Shown here one piece after another: positions 17,223 through 26,466 of a stretch of DNA of 64,000 nucleotides; position 1 is the first letter of the stretch, and every line of letters begins with the position of its first letter. Made by a program: the position numbers and the translations under genes. The notes beneath the pieces are model-generated. The model did not search any database, was not told where the DNA came from, and saw only the letters and a program-made list of their open reading frames with translations. The DNA is from DATKEJ01 sp963768715 (GTDB taxonomy: Bacteria > Bacteroidota > Rhodothermia > Rhodothermales > DATKEJ01), in the NCBI GenBank assembly GCA_963768715.1, contig CAVYJC010000006.1:62001-126000 (forward strand), written 5' to 3'.

Positions 17223-17559
17223 GAATATCCTGGTTCAACCATTTGGTTAACGCACGATCAATGAAGTCGCGCGTTCACTTGGAAGTTACGTGAGGATGGG
17301 GGAAGAGTCGGTACCGATTGGACATCTTGAGCTCGACGTCAGACGCTGAAGCCGTGGGGGATGCGAAGAGCAGGCTCGCTATTGTGGCAATAGCGCTAAG
17401 GTACCCGGACAGGGCCGTGAATCCGGGCATGAGGGATGTCGTGAGCATCGGGTGGACCGAGAATATCTCCGGGGTGCCGGGACGCGGCTATTGACAAATG
17501 CCTATTTGGGATGCAAATTGTTGTTCTTCACGAGCACCGATTACAAACCCACCACAGCC
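17223..17559. other. Divergent intergenic region
   Basis: About 337 bp between the decarboxylase start and the likely start of the secreted CTD protein. It holds one clear structure, the palindrome at 17377-17395, described separately. An in-frame GTG at 17452 could extend the downstream protein by 36 residues, but that segment is not signal-like. No RNA gene or further reading frame was recognised. Confidence 0.6.
17377..17395. promoter_or_regulatory. Perfect 8-bp palindrome (possible operator)
   Basis: The arms CGCTATTG and CAATAGCG are separated by TGG. They lie between divergently transcribed genes, about 155 bp upstream of the decarboxylase start and 165 bp upstream of the GTG at 17560. 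A repressor or activator site is plausible. A 3-nt loop makes a transcript hairpin possible but tight. Confidence 0.4.
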
Positions 17560-19773
17560 GTGTTGTCCCTCCGTCGCTTGAGCGGTATTGCGACCGCCCT
17601 CCTCATTGTTTTCTCCGCATTTACAGTTAACGCCCAACCCAAACGAGTCGTTACCGCGGATCGCTTCGATAAATCGATACCGATTCGCGATGTCCATCGG
17701 GTTGCACCCAGTCCGGGTCGCGCCCCGTTTGCCGTTCCGAACAGGTTCTACAAGCCGGGTGATCACGGGAACGCTCCTGATCTTTCGAACTTCAACGATC
17801 CCGCCCAGCAGACGGCGAGTGGGACGGCGGGCCCGGTCTCAATTGGAGTGAACATCGAGGGCGCCACCGAAGACGATAACGCCTCGGTCGTCGGCTACCG
17901 CGTCGTTCCGCCCGACGTCGAGGGAGACGTCAGCCCGAACCATTACTTCCAATTCATCAACTCCGTCCTCCAGATTTTCGACAAGAGCGGCTCGTCCGTT
18001 TTGGGCCCGGTCGCTGGAAACGTCTTCTGGAAGGGTTTCGGCGGACGGTGCGAAGCGGACAACGACGGCGATCCGGTCGTGCTTTACGACCACCTCGCCG
18101 GTCGCTGGCTCGTGACACAATTTTCGGTGACCAGCGCCCCGTATTACATGTGCCTTGCGGTTTCGGCAACGGACGATCCGACCGGGTCGTACTACCGATA
18201 CGCGTTTTCCTTCGGCAATAATTTTCCCGACTACCCGAAGTTCGGCGTCTGGCCGGATGCCTACTACATGACGTTGCGCAACTTCCCGAACGGCGGCTCC
18301 TATGCCGGCGTTCAGGCCGTCGCCTTTCAAAGGACCGAAATGCTTGACGGAAACGCCGCGGACGCGGTTGTTTTCGACGTCCCGGGCGGCACCAGCAACG
18401 ACGGCTGGCTTCCGGCTGATCTCGACGGTCCGGCTCCCTCGGCCGGCGCTCCTGGAATCTTCGGAGGGGCCCCGTACACCGTGGGGTCTAATCAGATCGT
18501 CCTCTACGCTTTTCATGTCGACTGGGCGACTCCGGGCAACTCCACGTTTACGCCGTTGGCGACGCTTCCAGTGGATCCGTTCGACTTGTCGATTTCTACT
18601 GTCGATCAGCCGAGAGGGGGCGAGAAGCTCGACGCATTGCCCTGGTTCCTCATGTACCGAATGCAGTACCGAAACTTCGGTACTTACCAGACCCTGTTGC
18701 TCAATCACACCGTCGACGCCGGAGGGAATCGCGCCGGGATACGGTGGTACGAGCTGAGGAATAACGGGGCAGCTTGGACGCTCCATCAACAAGGCACCTA
18801 CGCCCCCGACGACGGCCAGAGCCGTTGGGTAGGCAGTATCGCTATGAACGGCCATGGAGACATTGCGCTTGCCTACTCGATCGCTTCACGTAACCTCTTC
18901 CCATCAATCCGATTCACTGGCCAAACCGCCGGTCACTCCGACGGGATAATGGATATCGCGGAGACTGAGATCCACGCAGGCTCTGGCGTTCAGAAGGCGA
19001 ATTCGTACGGCCGTTGGGGTGATTACTCGACCTTATCGGTCGATCCTGACGACGACGACTCGTTCTGGTACACCGGCGAGTACTATGCCAATTCCGCCCC
19101 GTTCGACTTCAAGACGCGGATCGCCTCATTTAATCTCGGTTCGAGCTCGCCACCACCGCCTCCGCCTCCAGGCGACGCCACGACGATGCACGTAGCTTCG
19201 CTTTCGACCGGCCAGCAGGGCGTCGGGCACGGCGCAAAGGTCGGTACGGCCACCGTGGTTATTGAGAACGATCTCGGCGATCCAGTATCCGGCGTAACGG
19301 TAACCGGTACATTCGGCGGTTCAGTTTCAGGATCGGGCACTGACAATACCGACGGATCGGGGACCGCTCAGTTTACGAGTACCACGTCAGCGTCGGGCAA
19401 GTTGACTGTCAATTTCTGCGTGGACGACGTGACGGGCGGTTCTCTGACCTACGTTCCAAACAGTACGGACTGTTCGCTTTCGAAGGGCGCCCTTTCATCT
19501 ACAGTTCCGGAATCTGTTAGCCTCGCCCAGAATTATCCGAACCCGTTCAATCCAACGACAATCATATCCTTTGATCTGGCAAATGACTCGCCTGTTTCTC
19601 TCGAGGTCTACGATATGCTCGGAAAGCGAGTCGCCACACTGATCGACGGATCATTGGATGCCGGGGAGCACCGTGTCTCCTTCGATGCGTCCCGCCTGAC
19701 CGCAGGCGTGTATGTTTACGTTCTCAGCACAGAAGGCGCAACGATAACGCGTCGCATGACGCTTCTCAAGTAG
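17560..19773 (+). CDS. Large secreted protein with Pro-rich linker, Ig-like domain and T9SS-type C-terminal domain
   Basis: 737 residues from the GTG at 17560, which directly begins a typical signal peptide (VLSLRRLSGIATALL to VNAQ). The alternative GTG at 17452 puts a 36-residue hydrophilic extension before it. Residues about 60-565 form one large domain I do not recognise; repeated aromatic/Asp strands (YFQFINSVLQIFD, WYTGEYYAN) suggest a beta-propeller-like fold. A Pro7 linker (PPPPPPPGD) leads to an Ig-like domain (about 585-655; GVTVTGTFGGSVSGSG). The last 80 residues carry NYPNPFNPTT, YDMLGKRV and AGVYVYVLS, the C-terminal domain that directs export and attachment in type IX-like systems. 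Known examples are surface or extracellular proteins. A strong hairpin terminator follows 7 bp after the stop. Confidence 0.83.
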   Translation: MLSLRRLSGIATALLIVFSAFTVNAQPKRVVTADRFDKSIPIRDVHRVAPSPGRAPFAVPNRFYKPGDHGNAPDLSNFNDPAQQTASGTAGPVSIGVNIEGATEDDNASVVGYRVVPPDVEGDVSPNHYFQFINSVLQIFDKSGSSVLGPVAGNVFWKGFGGRCEADNDGDPVVLYDHLAGRWLVTQFSVTSAPYYMCLAVSATDDPTGSYYRYAFSFGNNFPDYPKFGVWPDAYYMTLRNFPNGGSYAGVQAVAFQRTEMLDGNAADAVVFDVPGGTSNDGWLPADLDGPAPSAGAPGIFGGAPYTVGSNQIVLYAFHVDWATPGNSTFTPLATLPVDPFDLSISTVDQPRGGEKLDALPWFLMYRMQYRNFGTYQTLLLNHTVDAGGNRAGIRWYELRNNGAAWTLHQQGTYAPDDGQSRWVGSIAMNGHGDIALAYSIASRNLFPSIRFTGQTAGHSDGIMDIAETEIHAGSGVQKANSYGRWGDYSTLSVDPDDDDSFWYTGEYYANSAPFDFKTRIASFNLGSSSPPPPPPPGDATTMHVASLSTGQQGVGHGAKVGTATVVIENDLGDPVSGVTVTGTFGGSVSGSGTDNTDGSGTAQFTSTTSASGKLTVNFCVDDVTGGSLTYVPNSTDCSLSKGALSSTVPESVSLAQNYPNPFNPTTIISFDLANDSPVSLEVYDMLGKRVATLIDGSLDAGEHRVSFDASRLTAGVYVYVLSTEGATITRRMTLLK

Positions 19774-19780
19774 CCCGCTG

Positions 19781-19817
19781 GTGAGGCCCCTCCGGCTGCA
19801 TTGCCGGAGGGCCTCAC
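19781..19817. terminator. Bidirectional hairpin terminator
   Basis: A long inverted repeat sits between convergent genes. The left arm 19781-19796 and right arm 19803-19817 pair over 15 bp with one bulged C, around the 6-nt loop TGCATT. It has no T-run, but its position just past one stop and 13 bp before the opposing stop fits a shared terminator. Confidence 0.75.
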
Positions 19818-19829
19818 GACACGGCGGCA

Positions 19830-22277
19830 TCATTCGTACCGAAGGGCCTCTACCGGATCCGACATTGCGGCGCGCAACGCGTGATAGCTGATTGCCAGGA
19901 ATGCAATCACCGCGGCGACAATCGGCGCCGCAACGAAGGCGCCGTAATCCATATCGACGCGGTAGGCAAATCCCTCCAGCCAGCTCCTCATGCTGAAGTA
20001 TGCGATCGGGAGTGCGATAAATGCTGCAACACCGATTAGCACGAGGAACTCCCGTGTGACGAGCTGCACGACACCGGCGGCTGAAGCACCGAGCACCTTC
20101 CGGATCCCGATCTCCTTTGTTCGGCGGACCATGGACAGCATGGCAAGCCCGAAGAGGCCGAGACATGCGATCAGGATCGCGATCCCAGCCGACCACGTCA
20201 CAATGTCGCTCCAGCGCTGCTCGTTCATATAGAGCCGGGCCAGATCTGCGTCGAGAAAGGAGTAGGCAAACGGACGCCCCGGGATCGCCTCCGACCAGGC
20301 ATCCTGGACGAGTTTGATCGTGTCCTGCACGTGGTCCGGTTTCAACTTCACGAGTATCGCTCCCATGTAGTTGTAGTAGTCAGGATGCATGTTCATTACC
20401 GCCGGCTCAACCGACTCGCGCAACGATTGGAAATTGAAATCCTTCACGACCCCGATGATCACTGGAGGCTCGTCGTATACCTGTTCGAGCCATCCGGTCA
20501 TCGTATAGCCAATGGGATTCTCGATCCCGAATTCCCTGACGAGCGCCTCGTTCACGAGAATGCTGTGGGTCGAATCGGCAGGATGTTCAGGCGAGAAATT
20601 CCGACCCTCGAGGATTTGCATACCCATGAGGTCCAGGTAATCGTAATCGACTCCGAAGTTGTAGGCACTTCGGGAAATTCCCTTTTCGTCGGTCCATGTG
20701 TTTCGGTCACTTCCGCGATTGAAAGACGTGCCGGCACGGGCAACGGCCAGTATCCGGTCCTGCGGCAGCAAACGTTCCCTCATCCTGTTCAGCACGACGG
20801 GCGCATCGGTACGGCTGAGTTGGCGCGCATGGACGACCATCACGAGGTCGTCGTCGAAACCTAGATCCTTATGAAGGAGATAGCCCAGCTGCTTCGACAT
20901 GATGATCGTTCCAACAATTAGCCCGATCGAAATCGTGTACTGGAGGACCACGAGCGTCCGAGTAAGACCCTGCCTTCCTGTCCGTGGATTCTTCCCTTTG
21001 AGCACTTCTGCCGGCTGAAACCTCGAGAGGAGAACGGCGGGATAACCGCCTGCTACAGCGCCGACAACCGCCAGAACCAGAAATAGTGACACCGCCACAC
21101 CCGCGGGAGTAACAATTGCGAACGATAGGTTTTGGTTCGTCAGATCGTTGAACAGCGGAAGCAAAACCACGGTGAGAAGCAGTCCGATCAGGAGTGCCAC
21201 GGCTGTCATGATCACCGCCTCGCCCCAAAACTGCTTCATCAGCTGCAATCGCTGCGCTCCGAGCGCTTTCCGCATGCCGACTTCGCGCGTGCGCGAGGCC
21301 GAGCGACCGACCGAGAGCGTCATGAAATTGATGCAGGCAATGAGCAGCACGAGGAGTCCGATGCCGGCAAGGATGAATCCGTACTGCGGATCAAAGGGGG
21401 GCTGTTCGTAAGGAACCCAGACGTCGGGCTCTCGATGGAGATGACGCAGCGGCTGCAGAAACATGTGGTAGGCGTCATCCCCGTCGGCCAGCATCTCGTT
21501 CGCACGCAGTGCCTCGAAATACTCGGCAAACTGGGTCTTGACGAAGGGGGCGAGCGAACGCTCCATGTCCTCTCTCGACGCACCTTCGGGCAGAAGCACA
21601 TAGGTGGAAGTTCTGCCCCGCCAGTTGTTTCCGCCCAGTCGAATCGGATCGTAATTCTCGAACGAAATGGCAGCATCAAACTGGATACTCGAATTGTTCG
21701 GCGCATGTCTCATGACGCCGGTCACCGTGAAATCGAACGACTGATCACCTCCGACGGCCGAGACCGTCTTCCCGATCGCCTGGTCGAAGTGCCCTTCTTC
21801 CAATCCGAAGAACGACTTGGCCACCTCATCTGAAATGACGATGCTGTTGCGGTCGAGCAAGACCGTGGTCGGGTCGCCCGCGAGGAGAGGGAACGAGAAG
21901 ATCTTGAAGAATGGCGCATCCACTTCTGCGAGATCATACCGGAAGAAGTCGCTCCCTACTTTGAAATCAACTTCAGCCTGCACCAGGCGGGTGGCCCTGT
22001 CGATCGATGGGTACGCCTGAACGAGCTCATCGGTGAATTCCGGATACATCATGTTCTGATAGTCCACACTGCCGTCAGACTGCTTGAGCTCGATTCCGAG
22101 TCGATATATGTCGTCAGCTCGCTCATTGAAGCCGTCGTAACTCCACTCATTCCAAATGAACAGGAACAGGAGGAAGCAGCAGGCCATGCCGACGGCCAGA
22201 CCCGCCACGTTGATGAAGCTGTAGGTCTTGTGCTTGGCGAAATTGCGAAACGCGATCTTCAGATAGTTCTGGAACAT
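19830..22277 (-). CDS. ABC transporter permease of the MacB/FtsX type
   Basis: 815 residues from the ATG at 22277 (MFQNYLKIAFRNFAKHKTYS). The frame stays open for 222 codons upstream, but that extension has no domain logic and covers the neighbouring gene on the other strand. The architecture is a TM helix (about 20-42), a MacB-like periplasmic domain, three FtsX helices (about 285-400), a second periplasmic domain and a final FtsX unit. That last unit has MVRRTKEIGIRKVLGAS and the terminal SDPVEALRYE. Such permeases with duplicated modules are common in Bacteroidota and Acidobacteriota. They work with a MacB/LolD-type ATPase, moving lipoproteins, peptides or drugs, or transmitting force. No ATPase gene is adjacent, so the partner is elsewhere. 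It is divergent from the secreted protein at 22467 (189 bp). Confidence 0.88.
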   Translation of the reverse strand: MFQNYLKIAFRNFAKHKTYSFINVAGLAVGMACCFLLFLFIWNEWSYDGFNERADDIYRLGIELKQSDGSVDYQNMMYPEFTDELVQAYPSIDRATRLVQAEVDFKVGSDFFRYDLAEVDAPFFKIFSFPLLAGDPTTVLLDRNSIVISDEVAKSFFGLEEGHFDQAIGKTVSAVGGDQSFDFTVTGVMRHAPNNSSIQFDAAISFENYDPIRLGGNNWRGRTSTYVLLPEGASREDMERSLAPFVKTQFAEYFEALRANEMLADGDDAYHMFLQPLRHLHREPDVWVPYEQPPFDPQYGFILAGIGLLVLLIACINFMTLSVGRSASRTREVGMRKALGAQRLQLMKQFWGEAVIMTAVALLIGLLLTVVLLPLFNDLTNQNLSFAIVTPAGVAVSLFLVLAVVGAVAGGYPAVLLSRFQPAEVLKGKNPRTGRQGLTRTLVVLQYTISIGLIVGTIIMSKQLGYLLHKDLGFDDDLVMVVHARQLSRTDAPVVLNRMRERLLPQDRILAVARAGTSFNRGSDRNTWTDEKGISRSAYNFGVDYDYLDLMGMQILEGRNFSPEHPADSTHSILVNEALVREFGIENPIGYTMTGWLEQVYDEPPVIIGVVKDFNFQSLRESVEPAVMNMHPDYYNYMGAILVKLKPDHVQDTIKLVQDAWSEAIPGRPFAYSFLDADLARLYMNEQRWSDIVTWSAGIAILIACLGLFGLAMLSMVRRTKEIGIRKVLGASAAGVVQLVTREFLVLIGVAAFIALPIAYFSMRSWLEGFAYRVDMDYGAFVAAPIVAAVIAFLAISYHALRAAMSDPVEALRYE

Positions 22278-22466
22278 GGTGTCTTGGAGATTTGAGAGGC
22301 AGCGTGCCGCGCACGAAGAGCATGCGAACATTTTAGCATCTAATAGACGGGCGCCGCGGATCGTTTGTTGCACGATGCTCGCGCGGGGTCGTGTCCGGTT
22401 GTGTCTACTGATTGCGCGTTCACCTTCAGAGCACTTATCCTCCAATCTCCCATTGATAGACCCCGA

Positions 22467-23225
22467 ATGAACATGACGAACTACCTGCGTCGCGCTACGA
22501 TTCTCATCATCTGGGTGGGCATGATCGGTCCTGTCATGGTCCGCGCACAGGATGCCGCCGAAAAACCTAAGCTGTCGGAAGAGATCGAAAGAGTCCTCAG
22601 TGAGGAGGGGCCCGAGGCTGCGAAAGCCCGTTTCGACGAGATTTTTCCTGCCATGCAGGATGAGTATGTGGTCGATGCCAATGCTTTTGCGACGCTGGGT
22701 ACCCAGTACATGCAGAATGGCGACGTGGAGACCGGCATGCTCTTCATCCAGATGGTGGGCACGATCACCGCCGAAGCGATCAAATCGGCACAAGACGCCT
22801 TCGACGCATCCGGCATGGCTCCGCCTGAAGTTGAGGAAACCATGGGGGAGACAGAGGAACCGGTTTCGTCGCCGCCGTCCGACCGTGGACCTGCGAGAAC
22901 GGACCTCACACGGTTTGCAGGTTTCTACGGAACCCCCGAACAAGCGGAGGAGAACAGGATGCTTTTCGTGACGGAGTCCTGCGACGGCTATCTCGTGGTC
23001 GGGGCAGTCTGGGGCGACGCCGAGAACTGGTGGATGAGATCAGAGGGAGACAATGCGTTCTCGTACTCCAGCCAGTACACAAACATCCATATGGAGTTCG
23101 ATGTGGACGAGGATGGTAATGCGAAGGCGATGATCCACGACCTGGACTTCATGCCCAGTCCGCTCCCGAAGCACCAGCCGCTGCCTGAGGAGTGGCGTGC
23201 CTGTGTCCGACCCGAGGGCGGATGA
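22467..23225 (+). CDS. Secreted protein of unknown function (TPR-like helices plus beta-rich C-terminal domain)
   Basis: 252 residues from the ATG at 22467 (MNMTNYLRR), which directly begins a signal peptide ending VMVRAQD; the frame runs 34 codons further upstream without signal character. Residues about 35-115 are helical and TPR-like (GPEAAKARFDEIFPAMQDEY, LGTQYMQNGDVETGMLF). A linker rich in Glu, Pro and Ser follows. Then comes a beta-rich domain (about 150-250) starting with FAGFYGTPEQ, which recalls the FxGxY opening of DUF3471-like domains attached to hydrolases, though I cannot assign it. One conserved-looking Cys pair (ESCDGY and WRACV) may form a disulfide. It is divergent from the permease and ends before a strong terminator. 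Function unknown. Confidence 0.75.
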   Translation: MNMTNYLRRATILIIWVGMIGPVMVRAQDAAEKPKLSEEIERVLSEEGPEAAKARFDEIFPAMQDEYVVDANAFATLGTQYMQNGDVETGMLFIQMVGTITAEAIKSAQDAFDASGMAPPEVEETMGETEEPVSSPPSDRGPARTDLTRFAGFYGTPEQAEENRMLFVTESCDGYLVVGAVWGDAENWWMRSEGDNAFSYSSQYTNIHMEFDVDEDGNAKAMIHDLDFMPSPLPKHQPLPEEWRACVRPEGG

Positions 23226-23269
23226 GCGCCGTCCGCAACTGGTAGCCGGCTGTCAATATTGCAATTGTG

Positions 23270-23307
23270 GAAAGGGGCGGCCCGCATGTCTGCGAGTCGC
23301 CCCTTTC
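23270..23307. terminator. Bidirectional hairpin terminator
   Basis: The arms GAAAGGGGCG (23270-23279) and CGCCCCTTTC (23298-23307) pair over 10 bp. The loop contains a second small stem (CGCA/TGCG). It lies between the stop of the secreted protein and the convergent CHRD protein. The TTT at the end of the right arm on the plus strand supports termination there; read on the minus strand the arm also ends in TTTC. Confidence 0.78.
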
Positions 23308-23364
23308 TGAATCAGTCGATACGGGTCGTCGGGCTACCTGACCGGCGGCCGGTTACAAGACCAC

Positions 23365-26220
23365 TCATTTCAACAGCAGCATCTGCTTTGTCTGGGCGAA
23401 TTTTGATGATTCGACCCGATACAAGTAAACGCCGCTCGAAAGCAACGAGCCGTCGACCGTGTATGTGTGCCTGCCTGCGGGTACCTGGCCCGATGCAATC
23501 ACCATCACCTCGCGTCCGGCTACGTCATACAGAGCCAGCTTCACCGACGTCAACTCCGGCAGATCCAGGACGATGTTCGTGCTCGGATTGAACGGGTTGG
23601 GATAGTTATTGTGGAGTGCGTAGGTGGTCGGAATCTCGTCGCTCTCGACAGCCGTTCCAACGGCGGTCGTGAAGTTCCGAATCTCAGACCATTCACCCCA
23701 GCCACCGGCATTCATTGCACGCACTCGCCAATAGTACCCTGTACTGTAGTCGAGCGGCGAAGCGGGGGTGAGCGTCGTCCCGGTAAGCTCGTCTTCGTCG
23801 ATCACCGGGTTAGCCATTCCGGCGTCCTTCGACAGCTGGAACTGGTACGCGGTAACGCCCGCGATGACCTGCCACGAGAACTCGGGCGACGCGGATTGAC
23901 CGGTCGCGCCGTTAGCAGGGGCCACGAGCACTACCGCCTCAGGCGCCGCCACAATGGTCGTGAAGCTGTTCGGTCCACTGTAGGTGAACTGATCCTGTTC
24001 GTCGACGCCGGCGACACGCCAGAAGTACTCGGTGCCCTTCGAGAGCCCGGCTACCTGCAGGCTGTCCTCGGCGACGCCGTCCTGATCCACGATCACGTCT
24101 TCAAAGGCTTCGTCGGAGGCCAACTGAACGTGGTAGTGAGCGATCGCGGATGTCTTTGAAACAGCACCGTCGCCACCCGCAATCTGCGCGGGCGCTTGCC
24201 AACGCAGCAGTGGATCGACGGAGACGCCTGTCGCTCCGTCCTCTGGGGAAAGGAGCGTGGGCACGAGCGATCCCTCGGAACCGACGCTGAAACTCCAGAC
24301 ATTGGAGAATGCGGGGCTCATGCCGCCCACACCCATCCCTTGAACGCGCCAGAAATACGTTTCGCCGGCGAACGGTGGTAAGAACGCTGCCGTGAGGCTC
24401 GCTGTCTGCATTTCAAACAGAATGTCTGCGAACGACGTGTCCATCGAAACCTGCACGAGATACTCGTCTGCGTAGGCCGCCGCATTCCATTCGAGGTCGA
24501 CCGGAATTTCCAGATCGACCGCTCCTGAATCGGGGGCGGCGAGCGTAACGACATCAGGCTTCGGCAGAGGACCGGTCAGCGCTCCACGCGTTATCCGAAT
24601 CGAAGCGATAGAGCCGGCAGTCGATGCGCTGCCGTCCGATGCGATGACGCGGTGATAAAACGTCCGCGTCTTGTTCATCGGGAGGTTTGCCGTGGCAAGA
24701 ATCGCGTCGAGATCTTCGAGCGTGATGTTGAACTCCGTGTCGAATCCGACGTTGACGCTGGCCAGGAGCTGGCCGCCGCCAAAATCAGTGCTTCTGGAAA
24801 ACTGCCACAAGTAGACAACGTCGTTGCCGTCCGGATCGGAGACAGGATTCCACGTCACCTGAAACTTCGCGTTGCTCGGTCCACCCGATGAAAGCGACGT
24901 TCCCGACGCCGGAGAAGCCACCGACGTGGCCGCCGGCGCATTGTTCGGGGACACCCGAACCTGGGACCGCAACTCGCCCGACGGATGGTTCTTCGTATGC
25001 ACGTTTGCATACAACTGTCCGCCCAGGAGTTGGTCAACTTGGTCTTCCGTCAACGTAAAGGTGTTCGCCGCAGCGTCGAAGTGTCCGATTCTCGGCGTAT
25101 CCAAACGGGTATTCAGTGGAATGGTTATGCCGCCTGTGGCGTCCGCACCACCGACGTGAAGGTGAGCCCCTCCCGCGATTGCCGCGTTGAAATCGCTGTT
25201 CAATCCGGAGAAGGTGCCCGTCACGACGAGTTGATCGCCCAACAGTTCGGCCGCAATGCCGCCGCTGGCACCCGATGCATTTGGCTGCACTTCGTTGATT
25301 CCAGACAGCCTTCCCTGGAAGTACAGGTTCGACATCGGGAGAATCTGCCCTCGGATCTCTCCAGAGGGATTCAGAATCGAATGCAGGTCGACGTAGAACC
25401 GACGATTGTGTAGCGTCGCAACCTGGCTCGGGGTCAAACGAAACGTATTATTGTTCGCGGTGAACACGCCTCCTTTGTACCCAGGGTCGAAAACCGGCAT
25501 CATCGTGAACGCAGGATCACCCACACCACCGGCCGCTGCACGGTGGATATGCGCCGCACCTTCGTCCACGCCGTCGGCGGTACTCGACAGACCGCTGAAC
25601 GAACCGGAAACATGCAGCACGTCGCCCTTCAGCTCAGCCACGAGCGAGCCACGCGCTGTGGTCGTCACAGCGGGGATTTCCCAACCGCCGGACATAATGA
25701 TCGCGAAGTACTCATCCGATTTCGGCAGCAACTGTCCGCGGAGTTCTCCACCCGGATAGTTGAGCGTATGAATGTTGACATACAGGCGACGTTCCTTCAG
25801 CGCGGCGACTTGGCTTGCAGTGAGGGTGAATGTGTTGTTCTCCGCCTCCCAGGTGCCGCCGAGCTTGTCTGAATCGAGCGTGGCAGCAAGGGAGAAGGCA
25901 ATGCTGCCGTTCTGCCCCGCATAACCTGTATGAAGGTGCGAACCCCCGGCAACGTCCACATCGAGGTCGCTGGTCAACCCGGAAAAGGACCCCGACACCA
26001 CCAGTGTCGTGCCCGTCAGCGTTGCCGAAACCTGGCCCGAACCAACCGACATGGCCGGAGAAACTTCATTTCCACCAGACAAAAAAGCCTCGAAAACCTG
26101 TTGGCCCGAGGCAGTACCGACTCCAAACGTCATAACAAACGAAAGAGCCGTTGCAAAAGAGAAGATGCGTCCCGTCGCTAACGGTACCGCACACTTCTCG
26201 TATAGAATCATCTTCTTCAT
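23365..26220 (-). CDS. Secreted triple-CHRD / fibronectin-III-like protein with T9SS-type C-terminal domain
   Basis: 951 residues with an N-terminal signal (about 1-40, ending GTASGQQ). Three tandem CHRD domains occupy about 41-165, 168-300 and 303-425. Each follows the same course: an opening FxAxLSGxNEV-like strand, GSFSGL or GTFSGL, then AHLH or SHLH, LTxxQVxxL, LYVNIHT or similar, and GELRGQ. About four fibronectin-III-like modules follow (430-865; for example YFWRVQGMGVGG and YYWRVRAMNAGGW), and the T9SS-type end (NYPNPFNPST, LYDVAGREV, SGVYLYRVES). CHRD domains bind other proteins in animal chordins; in bacteria they occur in secreted proteins of unclear role. With the next gene it forms a block of large surface proteins. 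Confidence 0.88.
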   Translation of the reverse strand: MKKMILYEKCAVPLATGRIFSFATALSFVMTFGVGTASGQQVFEAFLSGGNEVSPAMSVGSGQVSATLTGTTLVVSGSFSGLTSDLDVDVAGGSHLHTGYAGQNGSIAFSLAATLDSDKLGGTWEAENNTFTLTASQVAALKERRLYVNIHTLNYPGGELRGQLLPKSDEYFAIIMSGGWEIPAVTTTARGSLVAELKGDVLHVSGSFSGLSSTADGVDEGAAHIHRAAAGGVGDPAFTMMPVFDPGYKGGVFTANNNTFRLTPSQVATLHNRRFYVDLHSILNPSGEIRGQILPMSNLYFQGRLSGINEVQPNASGASGGIAAELLGDQLVVTGTFSGLNSDFNAAIAGGAHLHVGGADATGGITIPLNTRLDTPRIGHFDAAANTFTLTEDQVDQLLGGQLYANVHTKNHPSGELRSQVRVSPNNAPAATSVASPASGTSLSSGGPSNAKFQVTWNPVSDPDGNDVVYLWQFSRSTDFGGGQLLASVNVGFDTEFNITLEDLDAILATANLPMNKTRTFYHRVIASDGSASTAGSIASIRITRGALTGPLPKPDVVTLAAPDSGAVDLEIPVDLEWNAAAYADEYLVQVSMDTSFADILFEMQTASLTAAFLPPFAGETYFWRVQGMGVGGMSPAFSNVWSFSVGSEGSLVPTLLSPEDGATGVSVDPLLRWQAPAQIAGGDGAVSKTSAIAHYHVQLASDEAFEDVIVDQDGVAEDSLQVAGLSKGTEYFWRVAGVDEQDQFTYSGPNSFTTIVAAPEAVVLVAPANGATGQSASPEFSWQVIAGVTAYQFQLSKDAGMANPVIDEDELTGTTLTPASPLDYSTGYYWRVRAMNAGGWGEWSEIRNFTTAVGTAVESDEIPTTYALHNNYPNPFNPSTNIVLDLPELTSVKLALYDVAGREVMVIASGQVPAGRHTYTVDGSLLSSGVYLYRVESSKFAQTKQMLLLK

Positions 26221-26466
26221 GATCGTTCTAGGATTAATAGTGGGCTCCCAAATCGCAGCTCAGACGGCGGGCCGGTGGGTTGCAATTGGCGGAGCCCTTG
26301 TGTGTCATAGCGGGCGGCAATTGTACACTCGTTTCAAGCTGAAGTCAATAGGCCGCAAGGAAATAATTTCGGCCTGGTTGGAAGCGCTTCCAGAGTTGAG
26401 CGTAGGGCTCGTTATCTACGCCCTTCCCATAATCCGCCCGCAGGTCGCCGTGACTCCCGTCGGGGG

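Noticed and set aside
17839..18855. Minus-strand frame of 338 codons within the secreted CTD protein gene
   Set aside because: Antisense to a clear coding frame with a signal peptide and C-terminal domain; no recognisable features.
22278..22943. N-terminal extension of the FtsX-type permease to 22943
   Set aside because: The family N-terminus starts at MFQNYLKIAFRN (22277); the extension is low in structure and covers a divergent gene with a signal peptide.
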